Below, in pieces: positions 10,295 through 21,619 of a stretch of DNA of 64,000 bases. Under the pieces are notes generated by a model. The model had not been told where the DNA came from. It worked only from the letters and a program-made list of their open reading frames with translations, and searched no databases. The stretch is from Candidatus Enterococcus courvalinii (GTDB lineage Bacteria > Bacillota > Bacilli > Lactobacillales > Enterococcaceae): contig NZ_JAFLWI010000015.1 of assembly GCF_017315945.1 (NCBI RefSeq), forward strand, positions 21,288 through 85,287, in the 5' to 3' direction. The number at the start of each line of letters is the position of its first letter. Position 1 is the stretch's first letter. The position numbers and the translations under genes were made by a program.

Positions 10295-11431
10295 ATGAAA
10301 AAAATAAAAGTTTTATCCGTTTTTGGTACTAGACCAGAAGCGATTAAAATGGCACCATTAGTTAAAGCCCTTGCAAAAGATGAACGCTTTATTGGAAAAG
10401 TTGCCGTTACGGCGCAACATCGTGAAATGCTTGATCAAGTGTTAGAAGTATTTGAAATCACTCCTGATTATGATTTGAATTTGATGAAAGGTGGACAAAC
10501 TTTAGCAGGAATTACTTCAAGAATTCTTGATGACTTAACCCCTGTTTTATTGGAAGAACAACCAGACATCGTTTTAGTGCATGGAGATACGACAACGACT
10601 TATGCGAGCGCAACAGCAGCTTTCTATCAACAAATCAAAGTTGGTCACGTGGAAGCAGGTTTGCGAACTTGGAATAAGTGGTCGCCATTTCCTGAAGAGA
10701 TGAATCGCCAATTAACAGATGTCTTAAGTGATATTTATTTTGCACCAACAAGTCAAAGTAAAGAAAACTTAGAAAAAGAAAATCATCCAACAGACGCTAT
10801 TTTTGTAACTGGGAATACCGCAATTGATGCAATGGGATACACTGTTGATGAAGAGTATCAAAGTGAACATCTACCAGTATCAAAAGAGGAAAAAATGGTC
10901 TTGGTGACAATGCACCGTCGCGAAAATATTGGTCAACCAATGCGCCAAGTATTCCAAGCAATTGCGCGTGTTGCTAATGAACATCCTGAAGTGAAATTTG
11001 TTTTTCCAATGCATCGCAATCCAAAAGTACGTGAAGAAGCAATGGATATTCTAGGAAATTTAGCTAATGTATCATTGATTGAGCCTTTAGATGTTGTTGA
11101 TTTCCATAATTTTGCAGCACGTAGTTATTTGATTTTGACGGATTCTGGTGGTGTTCAAGAAGAAGCGCCATCACTTGGAGTACCAGTACTTGTCTTGCGT
11201 GATACAACAGAACGTCCAGAAGGTGTTAAGGCAGGTACTTTGAAAATGGTCGGGACAGACGAAGAAACTGTCTATGACGAAACAACTCGTTTGCTTGAAA
11301 ACAAAGAAGCTCATCAGGAAATGGCGCATGCTTCAAATCCTTATGGAGATGGTCAAGCGAGCCATCGTATTTTAGACGCAATGGCGTATTACTTTAATAT
11401 AGAAGAAACCCGACCAACTGATTTTGAATAA
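10295..11431 (+). CDS. wecB: UDP-N-acetylglucosamine 2-epimerase (non-hydrolysing)
   Basis: 378 residues from ATG 10295 behind AAAAGGAG; the longer open frame upstream is non-coding leader. Interconverts UDP-GlcNAc and UDP-ManNAc, the ManNAc donor for wall teichoic acid linkage units and wall polysaccharides. GT-B fold with SVFGTRPEAIKMAPL, VHGDTTTTYA, VEAGLRTWNKWSPFPEEMNR, VTMHRRENIG and LTDSGGVQEEAPSLG. It stands alone here, with its own leader and no glycosyltransferase beside it. Confidence 0.95.
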   Translation: MKKIKVLSVFGTRPEAIKMAPLVKALAKDERFIGKVAVTAQHREMLDQVLEVFEITPDYDLNLMKGGQTLAGITSRILDDLTPVLLEEQPDIVLVHGDTTTTYASATAAFYQQIKVGHVEAGLRTWNKWSPFPEEMNRQLTDVLSDIYFAPTSQSKENLEKENHPTDAIFVTGNTAIDAMGYTVDEEYQSEHLPVSKEEKMVLVTMHRRENIGQPMRQVFQAIARVANEHPEVKFVFPMHRNPKVREEAMDILGNLANVSLIEPLDVVDFHNFAARSYLILTDSGGVQEEAPSLGVPVLVLRDTTERPEGVKAGTLKMVGTDEETVYDETTRLLENKEAHQEMAHASNPYGDGQASHRILDAMAYYFNIEETRPTDFE

Positions 11432-11495
11432 AGTTTATTTTTTCGTAAGTTTATCTATTCTTTTTTAAAAGATAAAAAGTAAGTGAGGAGATCTC

Positions 11496-12920
11496 ATGTG
11501 GCAAAAAATAGATAAGGCACAAGGACCTGCATATCGACAAATGATGGATCAAATCGTGCAGAAAATCGAGCGAGGAGAATTAAATCCAGGTGAAAGACTT
11601 GCCTCGGAACGAAAGTTAGCAGAAGCTTTTGGGGTGAATCGTTCCACCGTAGTTCACGCATTGGAAGAGTTACGCGCGCTTGGAGTTCTAACAAGCAAAC
11701 AAGGTAGTGGTCGCTATGTCAATCAAATGGAATGGGGCAAGTTTTCCATTCCAAGAATTGATTGGCGTCAATTGATTGCTCACCGGTATGAGCAATCAAT
11801 CAATCATTATGAAGAAAAAATCAATCGTGGAAAAAGGCAAATGAGTGTATTTCTTGATTTATACTCGAGTGAAATGCCGAATGAGTTATTACCTGATTTT
11901 CAATTTCCCTCTTATTCATTAGCAGATATCTTAATGGAAGAAAAGAGGATGAATCGCTATGGCTACTTGCCTTTGAAAGAAAAAATCACGGGATACTTGA
12001 AAGAAGAACTTCAATTGACCTTTTCTGCGGACCAGCTTTTAGTCACTGGTGGTGGTCAGCAAGCTATTTTTTTGATTTTACAAACCATTTTATCATCAGG
12101 AGATGCAATTGCGGTTGAATCGCCGTCCTTTTTCTATCGTCTTCCTTTGTTTAAAGCAGCGGGAATTCGCCTTTTTGGAGTGACAATGGATGAGGAAGGG
12201 ATCGATTTAAAACAGCTAGAAGCATCGATTTTAAAAAATCAGGTGAAAGCCGTCTTAGTCAATCCTAATTTTCAGAATCCAACAGGGAAAGTTATGAGCC
12301 AGAAAAGACGTGAAGCGCTTGTACAATTATGTCGTCGCTACCAATTACCAATTATTGAAGATGATGTTTTTACTGATTTTTCTTTTTCAGAGATGAATGA
12401 GATCCAACCGCTCCGCTTGCTTGATCCAGACAATGTCTTATATATTGGTTCCTTGTCACGTGTTTTGGGTCGAACAACAAAAATTGGTTGGGTATTAGGA
12501 CCAAAAACTTTAATTGCTCGATTGGCCAATGCACAAGAAATGATGGAGTTTTCATTAAGTATTGTTTCACAAATGTTAGCAACAAGTGTGTTTGATGAAG
12601 CTTTTCTTTCAAAAATGTCCTTGGTGCGAAAACAATTAGCTCAGCGAAGCCAACAATTAGTTGATTGGTCGAAGCAACAATCTTTTTTTGAGTTGCATCC
12701 AATTAGAGGTGGCTATTATGCTTGGTTGACTTGGGAAGGCAAGCAATTATCAACGGAAATAGCAGATGAATTAATTGCGCGGGGATTGGGAATTGCTCCG
12801 GCACAATTATTTGGCGAAGAAGTAAACGGGCTGCGTTTGAATTTTAGCCGGTTATCCGAAGAAGAATTACCTAAATTTAGTGAATTGATGAACCAAGCCG
12901 CAGAAATGTTAAAAAAATAA
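11496..12920 (+). CDS. MocR-type regulator (GntR HTH + aminotransferase-like domain), PLP lysine absent
   Basis: 474 residues. An N-terminal GntR winged helix (about 1-75, SERKLAEAFGVNRSTVVHALEELRALG written here only in outline) is joined to a fold-type I aminotransferase-like domain (about 130-470) with VTGGGQQAIFLIL, PNFQNPTGK and IIEDDVF. The PLP Schiff-base lysine normally sits in an S-x-S-K motif. Here the motif is GSLSRVLGRTTKIGW with Arg322. MocR members usually sense PLP or an amine; this one may bind a ligand without forming an aldimine. The gene stands alone and the target is unknown. Confidence 0.88.
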   Translation: MWQKIDKAQGPAYRQMMDQIVQKIERGELNPGERLASERKLAEAFGVNRSTVVHALEELRALGVLTSKQGSGRYVNQMEWGKFSIPRIDWRQLIAHRYEQSINHYEEKINRGKRQMSVFLDLYSSEMPNELLPDFQFPSYSLADILMEEKRMNRYGYLPLKEKITGYLKEELQLTFSADQLLVTGGGQQAIFLILQTILSSGDAIAVESPSFFYRLPLFKAAGIRLFGVTMDEEGIDLKQLEASILKNQVKAVLVNPNFQNPTGKVMSQKRREALVQLCRRYQLPIIEDDVFTDFSFSEMNEIQPLRLLDPDNVLYIGSLSRVLGRTTKIGWVLGPKTLIARLANAQEMMEFSLSIVSQMLATSVFDEAFLSKMSLVRKQLAQRSQQLVDWSKQQSFFELHPIRGGYYAWLTWEGKQLSTEIADELIARGLGIAPAQLFGEEVNGLRLNFSRLSEEELPKFSELMNQAAEMLKK

Positions 12921-12930
12921 AGAAAATTGT

Positions 12931-12964
12931 AACAGCATAGAAATTTTTCTATGCTGTTTTTTTG
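12931..12964 (+). terminator. Intrinsic terminator after the MocR gene
   Basis: AACAGCATAGAA pairs with TTCTATGCTGTT around a 4-nt loop, followed by a T run. Confidence 0.9.
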
Positions 12965-14473
<1,509 letters not shown>

Positions 14474-14475
14474 TC

Positions 14476-15453
14476 ATGGCACAAAAAACAATGATTCAAG
14501 CAATCACTGATGCTTTAGCACTTGAACTAGAACATGATGAAAATGTCGTCATTTTTGGTGAAGATGTTGGTAAAAACGGAGGGGTTTTCCGTGCAACAGA
14601 AGGATTGCAAGAAAAATTTGGTGAAGATCGTGTGTTCGATACGCCTTTAGCAGAATCAGGGATTGCAGGTCTTGGATTTGGTTTAGCTTTAGAAGGTTTC
14701 CGTCCAGTTCCCGAAATTCAATTCTTTGGTTTTATTTTTGAAGCGATGGACGAAGTTGTTGCGCAAATGGCGCGTACTCGTTACCGTATGGGTGGAACAA
14801 GAAACTTACCAATCACAATTCGTTCCCCATTTGGTGGCGGTGTGCATACACCAGAATTACACTCAGATAATTTGGAAGGATTGATTGCGCAATCACCTGG
14901 TATTCGTGTAGTAATTCCATCAAATCCTTATGATGCAAAAGGTTTATTGATTTCTTCCATCAGAAGTAACGATCCAGTTGTTTTCTTAGAGCATATGAAA
15001 CTTTATCGTTCTTTCCGTGAGGAAGTGCCAGATGAAGCGTATGAAGTACCTTTGGATAAAGCAGCAGTAACTCGTGAAGGCTCAGATGTTTCAATCATCA
15101 CTTATGGTGCGATGGTTCGTGAAGCAATCAAAGCTGCGGATAAATTAGCGCAAGAAAATATTTCGGTTGAAATTATCGATTTACGGACAGTTGCTCCTCT
15201 TGACATTGAAACAATCATTCAATCTGTCGAAAAAACAGGTCGTGTAGTTGTTGTTCAAGAAGCACAAAGACAAGCAGGCGTTGCCGCGCAAGTTGTTTCT
15301 GAAATTTCAGAACGCGCGATTCTTTCTTTAGAAGCACCAATCGGACGTGTTTCTGCACCGGATACTGTCTTCCCATTTGGTCAAGCAGAAAATGCTTGGT
15401 TACCAAACGCTTCGGACATTGAAGCAAAAGTCAAAGAAATCGCAGAATTCTAA
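14476..15453 (+). CDS. pdhB: Pyruvate dehydrogenase E1 beta subunit
   Basis: 325 residues, typical. Contains [18 protein letters not shown] at the N-terminus, the Glu that activates ThDP in this segment, [18 protein letters not shown] in the middle, and the transketolase C-terminal domain with [17 protein letters not shown]. The ribosome site AAGGAG lies in the last codons of pdhA. It forms the alpha2beta2 E1 with PdhA. Confidence 0.97.
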   Translation: MAQKTMIQAITDALALELEHDENVVIFGEDVGKNGGVFRATEGLQEKFGEDRVFDTPLAESGIAGLGFGLALEGFRPVPEIQFFGFIFEAMDEVVAQMARTRYRMGGTRNLPITIRSPFGGGVHTPELHSDNLEGLIAQSPGIRVVIPSNPYDAKGLLISSIRSNDPVVFLEHMKLYRSFREEVPDEAYEVPLDKAAVTREGSDVSIITYGAMVREAIKAADKLAQENISVEIIDLRTVAPLDIETIIQSVEKTGRVVVVQEAQRQAGVAAQVVSEISERAILSLEAPIGRVSAPDTVFPFGQAENAWLPNASDIEAKVKEIAEF

Positions 15454-15472
15454 GAAAAGAAGGGGAAAATTC

Positions 15473-17098
15473 ATGGCTTATCAATTTAAATTACCGGATA
15501 TCGGTGAAGGAATTGCAGAAGGCGAAATCGTAAAATGGTTCGTTAAAGCAGGCGACACGATCAATGAAGACGATACACTATTAGAAGTTCAAAATGACAA
15601 ATCAGTTGAAGAAATCCCATCTCCTATTACAGGGACGGTTAAAAATGTATTAGTTCCAGAAGGTACTGTAGCAAACGTTGGTGATGTTTTAGTAGAAATC
15701 GATGCACCTGGTTATGAAGATGACTCGCCAGCTGCACCAGCTAAAGAACAAACGCCTGAATCACCTGCTGCAATTCCAACAGCAGAAGGTTCTGGGGAAG
15801 GTGTTTTTGAATTTAAATTACCAGATATCGGTGAAGGGATCGCAGAAGGCGAAATCGTAAAATGGTTCGTTAAAGCGGGCGATACAATCAACGAAGATGA
15901 CACATTATTAGAAGTTCAAAATGACAAATCAGTTGAAGAAATTCCGTCACCTGTTACTGGAACAGTCAAAAACGTATTAGTTCCAGAAGGTACTGTAGCA
16001 AATGTTGGCGATGTTTTGGTAGAAATCGATGCACCAGGACATAACACAAGTCAATCTTCAGCACCAAGTGCACAAGCGCAAGTTGCGGCAGCTCCTCAAG
16101 AAACAAAAACGGCTACGTCAACGGTTGTTGCTACAGCCGATGAATCTAAACGCATTCTTGCAATGCCTTCTGTTCGCCAATATGCTCGCGAAAAAGATGT
16201 AGATATCTCACAAGTAACTGCTACTGGCAAAGGTGGCCGTATCACGAAAGAAGATATTGATCAATTTGCTTCGGGTGGCGCGCCTGTTCAAGCAACTGCA
16301 CCAGAAGCAGCGCCAACAGCTGCAAAAGCAACGCCAGAAACACCAGCTGCTGCACCAAAAGCAGAACCAGCTGCATTCAAGTCTGGTCAAGCAGAACGTG
16401 AAACTCGTGAAGCATTAACGCCAACACGTAAAGCAATTGCAAAAGCGATGGTTAATAGCAAACACACAGCACCACATGTTACTTTACATGATGATGTTGA
16501 GGTTTCGAAACTTTGGGATCACCGTAAGAAGTTTAAAGATGTTGCTGCTGAAAACGGCACAAAATTAACTTTCTTACCATATGTTGTCAAAGCATTGACA
16601 GCAACTGCGAAGAAATTCCCAGTATTGAATGCGTCAATTGATGACAAAACACAAGAAATCGTGTATAAACATTACTACAATATCGGTATTGCAACTGATA
16701 CGGATCACGGGTTGTATGTACCGAATATCAAAGATGCAAACATGAAGAGTATGTTTGCGATTGCTGATGAAATCAATGAAAAAGCAGCATTAGCGCATGA
16801 TGGTAAACTTTCTGCCCAAGATATGCGTGACGGCTCCATTACAATCAGTAATATTGGTTCTGTTGGTGGTGGCTGGTTCACACCTGTTATCAATTATCCT
16901 GAAGTAGCTATTTTAGGTGTTGGTACAATTGCACAACAACCAGTCGTGAATAGCGAAGGTGAAATCGTTGTTGGTCGCGTGATGAAATTATCATTAAGCT
17001 TTGATCATCGAATCGTTGACGGTGCAACTGCACAGAAAGCAATGAATAACATCAAACGTTTATTAGCAGATCCAGAATTATTATTGATGGAAGGATGA
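15473..17098 (+). CDS. pdhC: Dihydrolipoamide acetyltransferase (E2) with two lipoyl domains
   Basis: 541 residues from ATG 15473 (AAGGGG site upstream; the longer open frame overlaps pdhB and is not used). Domain order: lipoyl 1 (2-80, Lys43 in NDKSVEE), Pro/Ala linker, lipoyl 2 (111-190, Lys152), linker, E1/E3-binding domain (about 225-262, ending GGRITKEDI), Ala/Pro/Lys linker, catalytic acetyltransferase domain (about 310-541) with [15 protein letters not shown] near the end. The two lipoyl domains are almost identical. It is the core of the complex that makes acetyl-CoA. Confidence 0.97.
   Translation: MAYQFKLPDIGEGIAEGEIVKWFVKAGDTINEDDTLLEVQNDKSVEEIPSPITGTVKNVLVPEGTVANVGDVLVEIDAPGYEDDSPAAPAKEQTPESPAAIPTAEGSGEGVFEFKLPDIGEGIAEGEIVKWFVKAGDTINEDDTLLEVQNDKSVEEIPSPVTGTVKNVLVPEGTVANVGDVLVEIDAPGHNTSQSSAPSAQAQVAAAPQETKTATSTVVATADESKRILAMPSVRQYAREKDVDISQVTATGKGGRITKEDIDQFASGGAPVQATAPEAAPTAAKATPETPAAAPKAEPAAFKSGQAERETREALTPTRKAIAKAMVNSKHTAPHVTLHDDVEVSKLWDHRKKFKDVAAENGTKLTFLPYVVKALTATAKKFPVLNASIDDKTQEIVYKHYYNIGIATDTDHGLYVPNIKDANMKSMFAIADEINEKAALAHDGKLSAQDMRDGSITISNIGSVGGGWFTPVINYPEVAILGVGTIAQQPVVNSEGEIVVGRVMKLSLSFDHRIVDGATAQKAMNNIKRLLADPELLLMEG
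15476..16039 (+). repeat. Near-identical tandem lipoyl-domain repeats inside pdhC
   Basis: Copy 1 is about 15476-15712 and copy 2 about 15803-16039, offset by 327 nt. Between KLPDIGEG and EIDAPG the proteins differ at one position (Ile/Val). At DNA level they differ mainly at third positions, which suggests an old duplication kept alike by selection or gene conversion. Confidence 0.9.
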
Positions 17099-17105
17099 GT
17101 GGAAA

Positions 17106-18512
17106 ATGGTAGTAGGAGATTTCGCCATTGAGTTGGATACAGTTGTAATCGGTGCTGGACCTGGCGGCTATGTAGCTGCCATCCGTGCCGCAGAAATGGG
17201 ACAAAAAGTTGCCATTATTGAGCGTGAGTATATCGGTGGAGTGTGTTTGAATGTAGGATGTATTCCTTCTAAAGCTTTGATTTCTGCCGGACATCACTAT
17301 CAAGAGTCATTAGATTCATCTTTATTTGGTGTGACAAGTAAAGATGTGGAGTTAGACTTTACGAAAACACAAGATTGGAAAGACAATCAAGTTGTTAAAA
17401 GTTTGACAAGTGGTGTGGGTATGTTGCTTAAAAAACATAAAGTAGAAATCATCGAAGGAGAAGCTTTCTTTGTAGATGACCACACATTACGTGTTATTCA
17501 TCCCGATTCTGCTCAAACATACTCATTTAATAATGCAATCGTTGCAACTGGTTCTCGTCCAATCGAAATTCCAGGATTTAAGTTTGGTGGACGTGTGTTA
17601 GATTCAACAGGTGGGTTAAACTTGAAAGAAGTTCCTAAGAAATTTGTGATTATCGGTGGCGGTGTCATCGGTGCTGAACTAGGTGGGGCGTATGCAAACC
17701 TTGGATCAGAAGTCACAATTTTGGAAGGTTCACCTTCCATTTTACCAACGTATGAAAAAGACATGGTTAAATTAGTTACCGATGATTTCAAAAAGAAAAA
17801 TGTTACAGTGGTCACTTCAGCAATGGCGAAAGAAGCAATTGACAATGGCGATAGTGTAACAGTGAAATATGAAGTAGATGGCAAAGAACAATCAGTTGAA
17901 GCGGACTTTGTTATGGTTACAGTTGGTCGTCGTCCAAATACGGATGATCTTGGTTTGGAACAAGCTGGTGTTGAAATTGGCGAACGCGGGTTGATCCCAG
18001 TTGACAAACAAGGCCGAACAAATGTTGCAAATATTTTTGCAATTGGTGATATTGTTCCCGGTGCAGCACTTGCTCACAAAGCAAGCTATGAAGCGAAAAT
18101 TGCTGCGGAAGCTATTTCTGGTAAAAAAGTAGCTGTTGATTACAAAGCAATGCCTGCTGTTGCATTTACTGATCCTGAACTTGCAAGTGTTGGGATGACG
18201 ATTGCAGAAGCAAAAGAGGCTGGGATTGAAGCTAAATCGTTCAAATTCCCATTTGCAGGTAATGGACGTGCTATTTCACTAGGCAAAACAGAAGGATTCT
18301 TGCGTCTAGTAACAACAATCGAAGATCATGTGATTATTGGTGCGCAAATTGGTGGTGTAGGAGCAAGTGATATGGTTTCTGAACTTGCTTTAGCAATTGA
18401 ATCAGGCATGAATGCTGAAGACATTGCTTTAACAATCCATCCACATCCATCTCTTGGTGAAATTACAATGGATACAGCGGAATTAGCCTTAGGTTTACCA
18501 ATTCATATCTAA
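17106..18512 (+). CDS. pdhD: Dihydrolipoamide dehydrogenase (E3)
   Basis: 468 residues. FAD flavoprotein that reoxidises the lipoyl arms of PdhC and passes electrons to NAD+. FAD Rossmann motif [20 protein letters not shown]; redox-active disulfide [19 protein letters not shown] Rossmann [22 protein letters not shown]-terminal catalytic His-Glu in [13 protein letters not shown]. The start ATG 17106 lies 7 nt after pdhC; an in-frame alternative GTG 17112 exists. Last gene of the operon, followed by a strong terminator. Confidence 0.96.
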   Translation: MVVGDFAIELDTVVIGAGPGGYVAAIRAAEMGQKVAIIEREYIGGVCLNVGCIPSKALISAGHHYQESLDSSLFGVTSKDVELDFTKTQDWKDNQVVKSLTSGVGMLLKKHKVEIIEGEAFFVDDHTLRVIHPDSAQTYSFNNAIVATGSRPIEIPGFKFGGRVLDSTGGLNLKEVPKKFVIIGGGVIGAELGGAYANLGSEVTILEGSPSILPTYEKDMVKLVTDDFKKKNVTVVTSAMAKEAIDNGDSVTVKYEVDGKEQSVEADFVMVTVGRRPNTDDLGLEQAGVEIGERGLIPVDKQGRTNVANIFAIGDIVPGAALAHKASYEAKIAAEAISGKKVAVDYKAMPAVAFTDPELASVGMTIAEAKEAGIEAKSFKFPFAGNGRAISLGKTEGFLRLVTTIEDHVIIGAQIGGVGASDMVSELALAIESGMNAEDIALTIHPHPSLGEITMDTAELALGLPIHI

Positions 18513-18532
18513 AAAATTGATTCATGAATTTT

Positions 18533-18567
18533 AAGATGTACGACATCAACTGTCGTACATCTTTTTT
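18533..18567 (+). terminator. Intrinsic terminator of the pdh operon
   Basis: Perfect 13-bp stem AAGATGTACGACA/TGTCGTACATCTT with a 5-nt loop and T run. Confidence 0.95.
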
Positions 18568-18656
18568 GTTGTAGAAGGAAATTAGAGAGTTTTGTTATAC
18601 ATAACGCTTTTTTTATCGTAGAATGAAGAAAGATTATAGTAAACGGAGCGATTGAA

Positions 18657-19409
18657 ATGTTGAAAGAAGAACGTTGGAATGCGATTGTAGCTTTAGTAGA
18701 TCAAAAAGGCACGATTAAAGTGAGTGAAATTGTCGAACGTCTCTCGGTTTCTGACATGACTGTCCGCCGAGATTTGACAGAATTGGAAGAAGCTGGACGT
18801 CTCAAACGTGTTCATGGTGGCGCGCGAAGTCTAAATGTTTATCAGCATGCGGAGCTTTCGCATCGTGACAAACAAATTATTAATAGTGAAGAGAAAAAGG
18901 AAATTGCGAAAAAGGCTGTGCAACTAATTAAAGAAGAGGAAACGATTTTTCTAGGACCTGGGACGACTATTGAGTTATTAGCGGAAATTATGGAATTTGA
19001 ACGTTTACGGGTGGTAACGAATTGTTTGCCGGTATTCAACACGTTGAGTAAAAAAGAAGGAAATTTAAAAGTGTACTTAGTTGGTGGCGAAATGCGGGAG
19101 TTGACCAAATCATTTTTTGGCGAAATTTCCAACAAAACGTTACAAGATATGCATTTTCATAAGGCGTTTTTTAGTAGCAATGCAGTGAAAGATGATGAAG
19201 TGATGACTGCGACAATCGAAGAAGGACAAACCCAAGCGATCGCTCTAGATAATTCGATCGAGCGCTACTTATTGATTGATTCATCCAAGGTGGGCAAACA
19301 AGATTTTTATTCTTATTATCGATTAAAAGATATTACAGCAGTTGTGATGAATAAGGATGATTATGATACGTATCAAAAACTGGAAAAAGAAGTTCAGGTG
19401 ATTATTTAA
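18657..19409 (+). CDS. DeoR-family regulator 1 (beside the gat-type PTS)
   Basis: 250 residues. N-terminal DeoR HTH (about 3-57, VSDMTVRRDLTELEEAGRLKRVHGGA in outline) and a C-terminal sugar-phosphate sensor domain with FLGPGTTIELLAEIM, VTNCLPVFN and VYLVGGEMRELTKSFFG. Start ATG 18657 has ACGGAG upstream. It is transcribed convergently toward EIIC and is a paralogue of the regulator at 22277. LacR-type members respond to tagatose-6-phosphate, which suits the nearby LacABCD genes, but which of the two does this is open. A GTTATACATAAC palindrome lies about 60 bp upstream. Confidence 0.9.
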   Translation: MLKEERWNAIVALVDQKGTIKVSEIVERLSVSDMTVRRDLTELEEAGRLKRVHGGARSLNVYQHAELSHRDKQIINSEEKKEIAKKAVQLIKEEETIFLGPGTTIELLAEIMEFERLRVVTNCLPVFNTLSKKEGNLKVYLVGGEMRELTKSFFGEISNKTLQDMHFHKAFFSSNAVKDDEVMTATIEEGQTQAIALDNSIERYLLIDSSKVGKQDFYSYYRLKDITAVVMNKDDYDTYQKLEKEVQVII

Positions 19410-19476
19410 TTTTTTGTGTAAAATTTTTTTGCTAGATGAAAGATAAAGAGATTGTTATTAAGTTGTTAAACATCAT

Positions 19477-19516
19477 AAAAGGAGAAGAACTCAACATTGA
19501 GTTCTTCTCCTTTTTG
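19477..19516. terminator. Bidirectional terminator between DeoR 1 and EIIC
   Basis: An 18-bp perfect stem (AAAAGGAGAAGAACTCAA and complement) flanked by A and T runs, serving the two convergent transcripts. Confidence 0.92.
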
Positions 19517-19529
19517 TATTATCTGTCTT

Positions 19530-20939
19530 TTACATAGCAGCTTTTTCAGCAGCGTAAACAGCATTTCTCTTTTTCATTTGGCGCGCATACCAAACAAAAA
19601 TCAATAGATAAGCGACAAGTGCTAGAATCGCATAGAGAATAAATTCGATTTGACCTTGAGAAGCGTTACCGACTAGATAGCCTAAGAATTTTTCTACGGG
19701 GCCTTCCATCGTAGTGTGGGAAATCAATGAATCAGCGCTTAAGCCAGCGGGGAATGCGCCAACTTTTTTGGCAGTTTCGGTAACAAATGGAGCAATCAAG
19801 GTACCTGACCATAGGAATAGAGGTAATTCGATTGCACCAATGACGATCATACGAATCAATTTCCCGCGTGTCACAACTAATAAAGCTGGAGTAACTCCCA
19901 TAGCGATAATACCACCTAAAGGTAATAATTTATTTCCTGGCAAGACAATTGCTTCAAGTAGCATGATTGGAGCTAACACATTAGCAGCTGCCCAAATTTC
20001 TGCGCGACCAGCAATAAAAGGCCAGTCTAAACCAATATTGATGGTGCGACCTTTTAATTTGTTAGAAGCAAAGTCGGTAATTCCTTGTGATAAAGGCTCA
20101 ACAGCGGCAATGAACCATGCGCCAATCAATGAAAATAGTTCTAAACAGACTGCAGCAGTGAATGCGAGTGAGAAGATTTCAGTTGGTGTTTGCCCAGCTA
20201 GTAAGCCAACGAAGATACCTAAGTAAATCCCGATAGCGAATTTTGATCCCCAAAAACCGATTTTACTATTTAATTTAGCAGCATCGAAATCGTATTTATC
20301 TAACCATGGGAAGACTTTATCAAAAATCTTATCGAAAACCATGATGATTGGATTCATCATATAGTTCATATGTGTGGTTGTCATTGGGTTTGTATCAGGT
20401 GCATTCAACAAATCATTGAAGGTTGGTTTCATCAAATCAGAATTGATGATTTTTAAGACACCGATAAAGATAACTAATAATGTAGCAATCAACAGATTTG
20501 CTCCACAGAAAATGGCGAATAGACCGACAATTGATAAATGCCAAATATCAAAAATATCAACATCTAATGTGTTTGTCTTATTTAAAAACAACATAACGAC
20601 ATTGACAATAACCATAATCAATAAGAAATATAAAGTGTAAGGGGAGCCCCAAGTAATAGTTGCTAGAGGAGCCCAACCGACATCTGTGATATTCAATGAA
20701 ATTCCGGTACGTTCGACAAAATCAGTCATCGCACCTGAAAATGCGGTGGTCAAAATCCCGATGATTGCACCAATCCCTGTCAAGGCAATCCCTAATTTTA
20801 ATCCACCTTCAAGTGCGCGAGTGGGCTTGACTTTAAAGCATAGCGCAATCAGTGTCAAAACAATGGTCATCAAAGGTGCAGCCCCTAAATTGATTAGAGG
20901 CTGGAAAATCGTATTTGCGATATCAATAATTGCATTCAT
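19530..20939 (-). CDS. gatC: PTS system galactitol-family EIIC permease
   Basis: 469 residues, about ten or more hydrophobic segments; EIIC of the Gat family that moves the sugar while EIIB phosphorylates it. The N-terminus (NTIFQPLINLGAAPLMTIVL) and the segment LDWPFIAGRAEIWAAANV are typical of GatC. Start ATG preceded by AAAGGAG. It is the last gene of a leftward EIIA-EIIB-EIIB-EIIC operon. With LacABCD opposite and no gatD nearby, galactose (yielding galactose-6-phosphate) is more likely than galactitol; that is inference. Confidence 0.9.
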   Translation of the reverse strand: MNAIIDIANTIFQPLINLGAAPLMTIVLTLIALCFKVKPTRALEGGLKLGIALTGIGAIIGILTTAFSGAMTDFVERTGISLNITDVGWAPLATITWGSPYTLYFLLIMVIVNVVMLFLNKTNTLDVDIFDIWHLSIVGLFAIFCGANLLIATLLVIFIGVLKIINSDLMKPTFNDLLNAPDTNPMTTTHMNYMMNPIIMVFDKIFDKVFPWLDKYDFDAAKLNSKIGFWGSKFAIGIYLGIFVGLLAGQTPTEIFSLAFTAAVCLELFSLIGAWFIAAVEPLSQGITDFASNKLKGRTINIGLDWPFIAGRAEIWAAANVLAPIMLLEAIVLPGNKLLPLGGIIAMGVTPALLVVTRGKLIRMIVIGAIELPLFLWSGTLIAPFVTETAKKVGAFPAGLSADSLISHTTMEGPVEKFLGYLVGNASQGQIEFILYAILALVAYLLIFVWYARQMKKRNAVYAAEKAAM

Positions 20940-20982
20940 TCTCTTTTCTCCTTTATATCAAGTTGAAACTCTTTTTTACGTA

Positions 20983-21285
20983 TCATTTTTGAATAGATTG
21001 GATTGCTTGTTCCATTTGTGAATAAACAGGTTCAGCCATTGCAGGAATGCGATATAAAATTGCGCCTGCGTCGACAACTGGGATGTTGACTGGGAAGCCA
21101 AGGTCGGTATTTGCGATTTGGGCAAAAATATCATAATGAGACAACATTTCTTGATTGATATCTTTGATCATAACAGCGTCACAAGAGACTTGATAACCGC
21201 GTTTGCTTAGTTCATTTTCTAAAGCAGATTTGATTTGGTGACTTGAATTAACACCAGCACCACAAGCAGCTAAAATCTTAATCAT
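20983..21285 (-). CDS. gatB: PTS galactitol-family EIIB, copy 2
   Basis: 100 residues. Phosphocysteine carrier: Cys8 in ILAACGAGVNSSHQ takes phosphate from EIIA and passes it to the sugar in EIIC. It differs from the upstream copy only at residue 2 (Ile/Val) and residue 27 (Ser/Gly). ATG at 21285 has AAAGAGGA upstream. Both copies keep the cysteine and look functional. Confidence 0.93.
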   Translation of the reverse strand: MIKILAACGAGVNSSHQIKSALENELSKRGYQVSCDAVMIKDINQEMLSHYDIFAQIANTDLGFPVNIPVVDAGAILYRIPAMAEPVYSQMEQAIQSIQK

Positions 21286-21302
21286 TTGAAATTCCTCTTT
21301 TC

Positions 21303-21605
21303 TTATTTTTGGATAGATTGGATTGCTTGTTCCATTTGTGAATAAACAGGTTCAGCCATTGCAGGGATACGATATAAAATTGCGCCTGCATCGACAACTG
21401 GAATGTTGACTGGGAAGCCAAGGTCGGTATTTGCGATTTGGGCAAAAATATCATAATGAGACAACATTTCTTGATTGATATCTTTGATCATAACAGCGTC
21501 ACAAGAGACTTGATAACCGCGTTTGCCTAGTTCATTTTCTAAAGCAGATTTGATTTGGTGACTTGAATTAACACCAGCACCACAAGCAGCTAAAATTTTT
21601 ACCAT
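21303..21605 (-). CDS. gatB: PTS galactitol-family EIIB, copy 1
   Basis: 100 residues, the promoter-proximal copy. Active Cys8 in ILAACGAG; start ATG at 21605 behind GAGGAG. It lies 14 nt after EIIA and 17 nt before copy 2 in the leftward operon. One ancestral EIIB was evidently duplicated; such operons normally carry one. Confidence 0.93.
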   Translation of the reverse strand: MVKILAACGAGVNSSHQIKSALENELGKRGYQVSCDAVMIKDINQEMLSHYDIFAQIANTDLGFPVNIPVVDAGAILYRIPAMAEPVYSQMEQAIQSIQK

Positions 21606-21619
21606 TTCAAAACACTCCT

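Larger units (their letters stand above)
20983..21605 (-). repeat. Tandem duplication of the EIIB gene
   Basis: Copies at 20983-21285 and 21303-21605 are nearly identical in DNA over their full 303 nt (a handful of substitutions, most silent), with 17 nt between them. The flanks differ. Confidence 0.95.

Noticed and set aside
15347..15472. N-terminal extension of the pdhC frame
   Set aside because: It overlaps pdhB and precedes a lipoyl domain that normally starts the protein.
17513..18007. Minus-strand ORF of 164 codons
   Set aside because: It lies wholly inside pdhD, which has complete catalytic motifs; there is no ribosome site or family signature.
19714..20226. Plus-strand ORF of 170 codons
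   Set aside because: It is antisense to the EIIC gene, with composition typical of a shadow frame.
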